From Ornithinibacillus halotolerans (GTDB lineage: Bacteria > Bacillota > Bacilli > Bacillales > Amphibacillaceae), in assembly GCF_014637405.1 (NCBI RefSeq), contig NZ_BMEY01000003.1:58240-122239 (forward strand): DNA of 64,000 bases. The letters run 5' to 3'. The translations under genes and the position numbers were made by a program. A model generated the notes under the pieces. That model saw nothing but the letters and a program-made list of their open reading frames with translations, was not told where the DNA came from and made no database searches. Of this stretch, positions 46,151 to 53,355 are shown in pieces; position 1 is the stretch's first letter; every line of letters begins with the position of its first letter.

Positions 46151-47122
46151 GTGACAGATAAAATGAAGAACATACAGGATAGAAAATCAGTGATAGATGA
46201 AATTGAAAAACTTCTATTAACTAAGTTGGTAACAAATGAAGAGTCAACAATCGATCGGAATAAGTTGGTTGAAACTTATATGCTAGGTGGAAGAGAAGCA
46301 ATTGAAAAAGTAGCTAAATCTCTAGACTGGATTTATTTTAGAGTTACCCTTGGTGAACTTAAAGCCCATTACTTTTTATCCCATTACTATTTACCTATAC
46401 TAGAAAAATTAGACTTAGACCAAAATAATTGGTGGTATATTGAGAAGTATGACGAAGGCGGCGTTCATTTAAGAATTAGGATATTAGCTACATTAGAACA
46501 ACTGAATGATATATTGCTACTTGAAAAGCACATTAAAGCAGTAAAGGGTGTTAAACATGTTAATCGGTTAATATATGAACCAGAATTAAGGATTTTTGGT
46601 GGTAAGAACGGCCTAGAATTGGCACATGACTTTTTTAGTGCGGATAGTAAGTTTATTACTAAATGGTATGAAATTCGAGAAGGTAATTTAAGTGGCTTAA
46701 AAGGTTTATCCTTATTTTTCATAAGAAAGTTATTAGTAAGTAGTTATTTAGATCCTTTTGAACAATGGGATGTATGGAACAATATCTATTCACAACGCTG
46801 TTATATCCCTGATGAGAATCTTAATTTGGATTATTTTAATAACTGGCTAGGTAAGATTTACCAAATAGAAGAGGAACATATCGATAATCTCTTTCCTACA
46901 AAACAGGAGCAAGAATGCATTAAAAATTATCTGAATTTTCTAAATGACTTTGGGAAGCGGCTATACACCGATTACCAAAATGGTGAGATACAACGTGGAG
47001 TTAGAGCTTTTTTATCGGCAGTTATTTTATTTCACTGGAATAGAATTGGATTAGATTATTATACACAGGCTGGAATTAGTAGGGCTTTAATGCTAAAACA
47101 AGACCCATTAACGAATAAGTAA
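46151..47122 (+). CDS. thiopeptide-type (SpaB C-terminal-like) biosynthesis protein B
   Basis: A 323-residue second member of the family, with an N-terminal extension of about 55 residues before the core. Motifs are WWYIEKYDEGGVHLRIRI, YEPELRIFGG, and FHWNRIGLDYYTQAGISRAL. GTG 46151 directly follows the permease stop, with AAGG 6 bases upstream. The lack of the usual late H-x-x-x-N-R (here FHWNRIG, a shifted version) and the extension distinguish it from copy A. It is a candidate [4+2] pyridine synthase (TclM/TbtD role) but could equally be an elimination enzyme. Confidence 0.75.
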   Translation: MTDKMKNIQDRKSVIDEIEKLLLTKLVTNEESTIDRNKLVETYMLGGREAIEKVAKSLDWIYFRVTLGELKAHYFLSHYYLPILEKLDLDQNNWWYIEKYDEGGVHLRIRILATLEQLNDILLLEKHIKAVKGVKHVNRLIYEPELRIFGGKNGLELAHDFFSADSKFITKWYEIREGNLSGLKGLSLFFIRKLLVSSYLDPFEQWDVWNNIYSQRCYIPDENLNLDYFNNWLGKIYQIEEEHIDNLFPTKQEQECIKNYLNFLNDFGKRLYTDYQNGEIQRGVRAFLSAVILFHWNRIGLDYYTQAGISRALMLKQDPLTNK

Positions 47123-47137
47123 AGAGGGTGAAGAAGT

Positions 47138-49072
47138 TTGAACGTAATATTGAAACAAGATACTTTTTGGGTACGAACGAATAATGGGATTTTACTTAAA
47201 AATGGGAAGAACAGCATACATTTGACGGGTAAAAATGTATTTGAATTATTTGATAGAATTGCCCCCTTTTTAAAAGGACAATACTCCAAGGAGCAAATTT
47301 TAGGAGCATTACAGGGAAATCAAGCAGAAATTGTTGCATCCATATTGGACAACTTAAATCAAAGGGAGTTTCTAATTTTTGAGGAATCGAAGTTGCCGCA
47401 TAACTTATCACTAGAAGAATTAGAAGCTTTTAACTCGCAAATTTCTTATATTGGAATAAATAAAGCTTCACCAGAATTTTATTTTCAACAATTTCGAACT
47501 ACTAAATTATTAATCATTGGAGCAGCACAGCCACTTACTTCTATGGTATCGATTGCGATAGAAAATGGGATAAGGGAAGTTAGCTATATTGATTTAAATA
47601 ATGAAAAAAGTACATCGTTTCAAATTAATGAGTATTTAGATTCTATTAATGGAATTCACACTGGTGTTTATAAACAACCAAATAAAATTACTATTAATAA
47701 TGAACAGGATATTATTCAAATGATCAATAAGTTTGATTCAGTATTGTACATTGCACCAAGTTTTACGGATCCATTGGCATTTACATTAAGTAAAGCATGT
47801 GAAATGAGCGAAACAATACTTGGCATATCAACAATACTTCCTTCAAAGGTATATGTAGGGCCATTTTATATACCGGATAACTCACTCTGCTGGAATTGCT
47901 TAAGGTTAATTCTCCAATCTAATGATGAAGTTTGGTTAGAAAGCGATATTTTGAATCGAACAATACCGCCAGCAGTTGCATCTATTACTGCAACCTTAAG
48001 TATTTATAAGCTATTTAAAATTATTACGAATATACAAGATATGGCAGATAAAAGCAACATTTATGTTATCGGCCAAGAAACACTAGAAACATATGAGACC
48101 CCAATGTATCATGTAAAACACTGTCCTATTAATAAGGAAATTAAAACATTTGATATAAAAGATGTACTTCAACGAATGGAGAAAGATAATAACGGATTTG
48201 AGGAATTGGGGAACGAGGAATTTATAGAAAACTGTACAGAACAATTTGTATCTGAAGAGCTAGGGATGATCCAAAGTATTGATGAGGAGAATTTTATTCA
48301 AGTTCCAGTTAATCAATGTGTAGCACGGATTAGGGTCCCTGGAGAACATCAATTAATTGAGGTATATGGAACTGCCAATGACCCAATTAGTGCTAGGAAA
48401 GATGTTCTACAGCAGGCACTTAATCAATATGCAGAACATTTAACAGTTAATAATATGCCACATTATGCAGTAATGGAAACAGCAAATCATGTTTGGACTT
48501 GGACACCTGAATTAAATGTTGTGGAGGAAAGTATTCAAATTATTGAAAACCATCTATCACCTATTCACTATCAAGAATTATCTGAAATTGGAACAGTAGT
48601 TTCCGGTGCTAATCTTAATGTGATTTTATCAGAAGCTTTATTAATAAATAGTTTAAAATACATTATTAAACATGAGAATCAATATACTTGGCAGGAAATA
48701 CAAGTAGATAGTAAGCTTGAAGATTCCTTATATAGTAGTATCCAAGATAATTTTAATGATATCAGAATTAAACGATTAAATTATATGAATTTAACTGTAC
48801 TATTTGTAAAAGCAGATGATTACCAGCCTATTGTCGTATGTGATTCTAACCAGAATGATGCAATTAATCTAGCATTAACTACTCTTCAAAATAGAGTAAG
48901 CACTTCTTATAGTAATACAATACCATACATGGTTGGCAATAATGTACAAATGTCTCAAGAAATTTTTAACTTGTTTGAATTCCTAAAACTAAAAATTTGC
49001 TTTATACCATTAATAATGGATGAACTAAGCAATGCTAGTAATTTGAGATTTTACTATTCTTATCTAATTTAG
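47138..49072 (+). CDS. Ocin-ThiF-like azole maturation protein (cyclodehydratase partner)
   Basis: A 644-residue protein of the type called putative thiazole-containing bacteriocin maturation protein. The N-terminal ~85 residues fit a RiPP recognition element. A degenerate E1/ThiF region (LLIIGAAQPLTSMVSIAIENG) follows with one CWNC pair near residue 255. The C-terminal half from about 400 has a YcaO-type N-terminal flavour (NQCVARIRVPGEHQLIEVYGTANDPISARKDVLQQAL). TTG 47138 lies after GAGGGTGAAGAAG. In thiopeptide systems the equivalent TbtF-like protein binds the leader and delivers it to the YcaO enzyme. It lies immediately upstream of the precursor genes. Confidence 0.8.
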   Translation: MNVILKQDTFWVRTNNGILLKNGKNSIHLTGKNVFELFDRIAPFLKGQYSKEQILGALQGNQAEIVASILDNLNQREFLIFEESKLPHNLSLEELEAFNSQISYIGINKASPEFYFQQFRTTKLLIIGAAQPLTSMVSIAIENGIREVSYIDLNNEKSTSFQINEYLDSINGIHTGVYKQPNKITINNEQDIIQMINKFDSVLYIAPSFTDPLAFTLSKACEMSETILGISTILPSKVYVGPFYIPDNSLCWNCLRLILQSNDEVWLESDILNRTIPPAVASITATLSIYKLFKIITNIQDMADKSNIYVIGQETLETYETPMYHVKHCPINKEIKTFDIKDVLQRMEKDNNGFEELGNEEFIENCTEQFVSEELGMIQSIDEENFIQVPVNQCVARIRVPGEHQLIEVYGTANDPISARKDVLQQALNQYAEHLTVNNMPHYAVMETANHVWTWTPELNVVEESIQIIENHLSPIHYQELSEIGTVVSGANLNVILSEALLINSLKYIIKHENQYTWQEIQVDSKLEDSLYSSIQDNFNDIRIKRLNYMNLTVLFVKADDYQPIVVCDSNQNDAINLALTTLQNRVSTSYSNTIPYMVGNNVQMSQEIFNLFEFLKLKICFIPLIMDELSNASNLRFYYSYLI

Positions 49073-49116
49073 TGAGGTATGTGGGAAACCTAAAAATATA
49101 GAAGGTGGGATGAATA

Positions 49117-49281
49117 ATGGAAATTAAAGACCTAGAATTAAACATTTCATTAGAAGATATTGAACTAGAGGAGGTGAAAGTACTAGCTTTAACAAACAAT
49201 GAATCTAAAGGATTACCAGAGATGGGTGCTTCAGCAAAATGGGTTGGTTGCTGTTCTTGTTGTTGTACTAAATTAAACTAA
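49117..49281 (+). CDS. thiopeptide-like precursor peptide 1
   Basis: A 54-residue peptide. The acidic leader (MEIKDLELNISLEDIELEEV... ) ends in LPEMGA, a hallmark of thiopeptide precursors, and the predicted core is SAKWVGCCSCCCTKLN from residue 39. The core has five Cys, two Ser and one Thr. ATG 49117 has GGTGGG seven bases upstream. Leader cleavage before Ser39 is inferred from family practice. The core lacks the usual S-C-x-x-C beginning; its CCSCCC block resembles the cyclothiazomycin core as remembered. Too short for routine gene callers. Confidence 0.9.
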   Translation: MEIKDLELNISLEDIELEEVKVLALTNNESKGLPEMGASAKWVGCCSCCCTKLN

Positions 49282-49303
49282 AATTTGAAAGGAGGTGAGG
49301 AAG

Positions 49304-49465
49304 ATGAAAAAATTAGAATTTGAACTACGATTAGAAGATTTAGATTTTGAAGACATCAAGGTTGAGTCCCTAATGGATGATAACTCGAAAGGGTTACCAG
49401 AAATGGGTGCATCAGTAGGTGGAATTACATGTTGCTCATGTTGCTGCTGCGTTAAGTTAAGTTAG
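49304..49465 (+). CDS. thiopeptide-like precursor peptide 2
   Basis: A 53-residue paralogue of precursor 1. The leader again alternates acidic and hydrophobic residues and ends in GLPEMGA; the predicted core is SVGGITCCSCCCCVKLS from residue 37. Six Cys surround one internal Ser at core position 9, the same position as in precursor 1. ATG 49304 has a very strong GGAGGTGAGG. The pair share leader and CCSCCC block but differ in core positions 2-6 (AKWVG versus VGGIT), so one enzyme set would make two related products. Confidence 0.9.
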   Translation: MKKLEFELRLEDLDFEDIKVESLMDDNSKGLPEMGASVGGITCCSCCCCVKLS

Positions 49466-49508
49466 GTAACTAATGTATTCAAAGCTTTATGAGTAATTGA
49501 AGCGACAG

Positions 49509-49641
49509 CAAAATTAGAATTCTCTAGTAGACTTAAAAACTGAAGATGTTGAGGTTCGATCTCTATTGGGATAACTCAAAAAGGGAAATCGGAGCAACAG
49601 TAGGTGGAATTACATGCTGCTCCGCTACAAAGGTATTTTAA
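49509..49641 (+). pseudogene. decayed third precursor gene
   Basis: From 49509 the DNA follows precursor 2 closely (AAAATTAGAATT, GAAGATGTTGAGGTTCGATC, ATAACTCAAAAAGGGAAATC) but has lost the start codon and contains stops and frameshifts. The 3' end is readable from 49585 as EIGATVGGITCCSATKVF then TAA, that is, the precursor 2 core SVGGITCCS with S1 changed to T and the CCCC block deleted. A relic of a former third copy. Confidence 0.8.
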
Positions 49642-49727
49642 AATTGGGTAGTTCCTGCATACCTTTGAGGGACCATTATACAGAATAAATACATAATTAG
49701 CAATAAATAGACACCAAATGGTCCCTC
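49628..49727 (+). terminator. two consecutive hairpins between precursor and enzyme genes
   Basis: CAAAGGTAT (49628-49636) pairs with ATACCTTTG (49659-49667), and GAGGGACCATT (49667-49677) pairs with AATGGTCCCTC (49717-49727). Both stems are perfect (9 and 11 bp). The second is followed by TCTATATTA rather than a strong T-run, so partial termination or mRNA-end protection is more likely than a full stop. Confidence 0.6.
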
Positions 49728-49777
49728 TCTATATTAATTATTTCCACTTTTAACACAAAATAAAAGGAGAAATAAAC

Positions 49778-51718
49778 ATGTCAACTATTTATATTGTTTC
49801 TGACAATATGCTAAGTAATCAATTATATAATCAGTTAAAAGAACGGCAATATGAAGTTTATTTCTATACACAATCAGATAATAATTTTTCAGATAGTGAT
49901 CTTATTATTTATGCTAGTGAAGAACAGTCTAGGAAGGAAATTCAAAAATGGAATAATACTGTAATGAAAATTAGGGGAGTATTTTTACCAATTCAATTAC
50001 AATTTGAAGAGGTAATTATTGGTCCTTTTACGAAAGCGGGTCATCATGGTTGTACAGAATGCTGGTATGAGCGCTTTATTACAAACCGTGGTAGTGAAGA
50101 AATGTATGAGAAAACTGTAGGAGGATTTGGGACTACAGGTAGCATATTTCACGATATGAACCGAAAAATTTTAATTGAATTAATTATCTCCCAAATACAA
50201 AAGTATATAACATTTTTTAAGATAGAGCATACCACTTTCCACCTAAATCTAAGCACACTACAAGGGAAAGAACATCGCTTTCTACCTAATCCACATTGTT
50301 CGGTGTGTAGTACTTTACCAGATGATTCAAAAGAACTTGCTTTTATACATATAAAGAATCAACCGAAAAAGAATCCATATTCTTATAGAATTACACCTGT
50401 AAGTCATTGGAACTCATTATTTAATAAAGGGTTTTTGGATGAAAAAACAGGTATAGTAAAGTCTCTCAACCACTTACTAATTTACCAGTTTGTTCCAGCA
50501 GTTGGAGCGGAGTTAAAGATTCCTCGTCAAGGCTATTCAGAATTTGGGATTGGAAAGACATATGATTATGAATCTGGTAAAGTAGTTGCTATTTTAGAAG
50601 CTTTAGAACGCTATGCGGGATACCGTCCACAAGGTAAAAAAACGGTAGTAAAAGGGAGTTATAAAGAACTGAGACATGAAGCCCTTGATCCAACTACTTT
50701 AGGATTACACTTTGATGAAGATTATTCCAAGGAAACTGACTTAGTAAAGTTTTCGGAAGATCTTGCTCTAGATTGGGTGTGGGGTTATTCGTTTAGAGAA
50801 AATAAGCCAATTTTGGTACCTGAACATGTTGCATATTACTTTACGCATTATTGGAAAGAAACCTCTCGAATTGTTTTTGAAGTATCTAATGGCTGTGCAT
50901 TAGGAGCATCCTCTGAAGAAGCCATTATTCACGGTTTATTTGAAATTATTGAACGTGATGCATTTCTAATGTACTGGTATGGAAAACTTCCCCCTACAAA
51001 AATTGATTTGAGTTCAGTGAAGAATCAAAATATTAAATTGTTGATTAAACGATTAAATAATGCAGGATACCAAGTTTTTGCATTTGACATAAGAACCGAA
51101 TTAAGAATTCCAGCAGTTATGGTTATGATTGTCAATGAAAAGGACGAATTTCCTAAAGCATTATGTTCTGCAGGTGCACACCTAAATTATGAAAATGCAA
51201 TTGAAGCAGCACTTGGAGAGGTGTCACTGAGTGCAAGTTGGAGAGAGAGAGAAAGAAAGAATTCCAAGAACTCTATTGAAAAAGCATACAGGCTTCTGAA
51301 CGATAATGCTGAAGTAAAAGAAATGGATGATCATGCATTACTATATTCGTTGCCGGAAGCATTCCAGCGGTTAGATTTTTTATTTTCTAGTAATAAAACA
51401 GCTACGATTACAGAATTACAGTCAAATAGTTTAAGTGTTAAAAATAATGATTTAAGTGAAGATTTATTACAAGTAGTAGATCAATTCTTTAAAAATAATA
51501 TGGATGTAATTGTAGTAGATCAAACATCTCCTGAACAAATAGAGGTTGGATTGAAAACAGTTAAGGTAATTGTACCAGGTATGCTACCGATGACTTTTGG
51601 TCAGGAGAACAGAAGAATTAAAGGAATCGACCGTCTTTTTACTGTTCCTTTCCAATTAGGCTTCAATGGACCATCTAAATTAGAAGAAATAAACCCGAAT
51701 CCACATCCATTTCCATAA
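49778..51718 (+). CDS. YcaO cyclodehydratase
   Basis: A 646-residue fusion of an N-terminal E1-like zinc region (HHGCTECW and NPHCSVC Cys pairs, about residues 85-190) with a full YcaO domain. It forms thiazolines or oxazolines from Cys, Ser or Thr using ATP. ATP/Mg motifs include AILEALERYAG, SNGCALGASSEEAIIHGLFEIIERDAF and AGAHLNYENAIEAALGEV. The C-terminus ends NPNPHPFP, the proline-rich tail that is a hallmark of azoline-forming YcaO proteins. ATG 49778 follows AAAAGGAGA. It is comparable to TbtG in thiomuracin biosynthesis and follows the precursors directly. Confidence 0.93.
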   Translation: MSTIYIVSDNMLSNQLYNQLKERQYEVYFYTQSDNNFSDSDLIIYASEEQSRKEIQKWNNTVMKIRGVFLPIQLQFEEVIIGPFTKAGHHGCTECWYERFITNRGSEEMYEKTVGGFGTTGSIFHDMNRKILIELIISQIQKYITFFKIEHTTFHLNLSTLQGKEHRFLPNPHCSVCSTLPDDSKELAFIHIKNQPKKNPYSYRITPVSHWNSLFNKGFLDEKTGIVKSLNHLLIYQFVPAVGAELKIPRQGYSEFGIGKTYDYESGKVVAILEALERYAGYRPQGKKTVVKGSYKELRHEALDPTTLGLHFDEDYSKETDLVKFSEDLALDWVWGYSFRENKPILVPEHVAYYFTHYWKETSRIVFEVSNGCALGASSEEAIIHGLFEIIERDAFLMYWYGKLPPTKIDLSSVKNQNIKLLIKRLNNAGYQVFAFDIRTELRIPAVMVMIVNEKDEFPKALCSAGAHLNYENAIEAALGEVSLSASWRERERKNSKNSIEKAYRLLNDNAEVKEMDDHALLYSLPEAFQRLDFLFSSNKTATITELQSNSLSVKNNDLSEDLLQVVDQFFKNNMDVIVVDQTSPEQIEVGLKTVKVIVPGMLPMTFGQENRRIKGIDRLFTVPFQLGFNGPSKLEEINPNPHPFP

Positions 51719-51739
51719 AATTAGAGGGGGGAATTCTCT

Positions 51740-53326
51740 TTGGAAAATTTAAAAAGTAATACGACTTTAGCAAAGAAATTTGCATTACAACAATCGATAA
51801 ATCGTTATGAAAATCAATATGTTATCCCAAAAATATATGGTGTCAAACAACCAACTCCGTTTAAAGTATATCATCACGATACCAAGAAAGTCCCTCTCCA
51901 CTCAATAAATTGGAGAAGAGAATCCAACATATGGGAACTCTTCTTCAAGAAAAATAATGGTAAAGTCAATAATTTACAAATGGAACAACTTTCCTCATTT
52001 CTATTTTATGCATACGGATTATTACGGTTTGAAATACTTCATGCTTGGGAGCTTCATAGAGGAGTGGCTTCTGCTAGATGTCTTTATCCAACCGATGTTT
52101 ATATTGCAGTACCTAAAGGTTATTCTTGTTCATTGGAAGCCGGTATTTATTATTATAATCCTCTTTATCATGAACTTAATTTAGTAAGAAGTGGTAACTG
52201 GATAGATACTATTCTCAATGCGTGTGGCTACGAATTGGAAGATTCCAAAGAATTAATAGTATGTACAGCAACAAATTTTGGCAGAACTGCTTTTTATTAT
52301 GCTGATTTTGCATATCGATTAACATCACAGGAAGTTGGATTGGCGGAAGAGAATATTGTTTTGTCTGCAAAAAATCATGGATTTGATGTCCACATATTTC
52401 ACCAGTTTATAGATGAGGAAGTTAACGGAATTTTTGGTATATCAGGTGCGGAAGAAAGTGCAATGGGGATTATTTTATTAAAGCGCTTTAATAATAAATT
52501 AATTAGGAAGAAGACATTACGAAATCCTTTCAATGATCCTTCTACTAGCATAGTTAAAAAGGATTCTTATTTAGATGTAAAATGGTACCCAAAATTAATA
52601 GAACTTAATCAAAGTTCATTTTTAGAGGAGCTTTCCACAGAAGATATTTTACAAGAACCAATCATTGAAAATCGAAAAAAAGAAAATAAGAATGCTATTA
52701 TCCCACTAATTACCTCATTAGACTCATTACCAGATAGGGATATTACTTTCGCGTGGCGCAATAGAAATTCAGGAGATAGTGTCTATTTGAATCCATCTCA
52801 TGACCATATGAGCTTTTCTCACTTCTCAACGATAATGGCAACCTGTTCACTAACAGAAATCAATCAAATGGAACATATTTCACCATATCAGCACATTAAA
52901 TTGATTTTGGCCATAAATAGTGTAGAAGGCGTCAAACCAGGAGTATATGAATATGATCCACAAAACCATTGTTTAATAGAATTAATAATAAAGCCAGTAT
53001 CAATTGAATTACAAAAAACTTATGTAAAAGACAATATTAATATGAATGGTATTTCATTCTGTGTTTTTCCTGTGGTTAACTATCAGAAAGCTTTTGAACT
53101 AAATGCAAATCGTGGATACAGAATTGTAAATATACTTGGTGGTCATCTAGCTCAAAGGTTTGATATCGCTTCTGCTGGATTAGGGTATGGTGTGCGTTGT
53201 AGTGATAGTTTGAATGAAAATGAAGCAAATAGAATGTTAGGTATTAATTATCCTGAGCAACCACTAATGCATATTATTGTGTTTAATCCCAGAACAAATC
53301 TTACATTTGGTAATTCTATAATTTAA
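51740..53326 (+). CDS. SagB-type azoline dehydrogenase (two-domain)
   Basis: A 528-residue protein with two tandem nitroreductase-like halves. The first (about 55-250) includes HRGVASARCLYPTDVYIAV and EVGLAEENIVLSAKNHGFD; the second (about 330-520) includes FAWRNRNSGD, INSVEGVKPGVYEYD, and GGHLAQRFDIASAGLGYGVRC. This is the arrangement of TbtE-like thiopeptide dehydrogenases, which need FMN to aromatise azolines. TTG 51740 follows AGAGGGGG. It is probably the main azole-forming oxidase for this cluster. The stop is 2 bases before the next in-frame ATG. Confidence 0.85.
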   Translation: MENLKSNTTLAKKFALQQSINRYENQYVIPKIYGVKQPTPFKVYHHDTKKVPLHSINWRRESNIWELFFKKNNGKVNNLQMEQLSSFLFYAYGLLRFEILHAWELHRGVASARCLYPTDVYIAVPKGYSCSLEAGIYYYNPLYHELNLVRSGNWIDTILNACGYELEDSKELIVCTATNFGRTAFYYADFAYRLTSQEVGLAEENIVLSAKNHGFDVHIFHQFIDEEVNGIFGISGAEESAMGIILLKRFNNKLIRKKTLRNPFNDPSTSIVKKDSYLDVKWYPKLIELNQSSFLEELSTEDILQEPIIENRKKENKNAIIPLITSLDSLPDRDITFAWRNRNSGDSVYLNPSHDHMSFSHFSTIMATCSLTEINQMEHISPYQHIKLILAINSVEGVKPGVYEYDPQNHCLIELIIKPVSIELQKTYVKDNINMNGISFCVFPVVNYQKAFELNANRGYRIVNILGGHLAQRFDIASAGLGYGVRCSDSLNENEANRMLGINYPEQPLMHIIVFNPRTNLTFGNSII

Positions 53327-53355
53327 CGATGCATATTGAGAAAGGGGTTTCAGCA

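Noticed and set aside
49213-49227. LPEMG in the precursor peptides, resembling a sortase LPxTG motif
   Set aside because: It lies just before the core, without a membrane segment or basic tail. It fits the conserved thiopeptide leader end instead.
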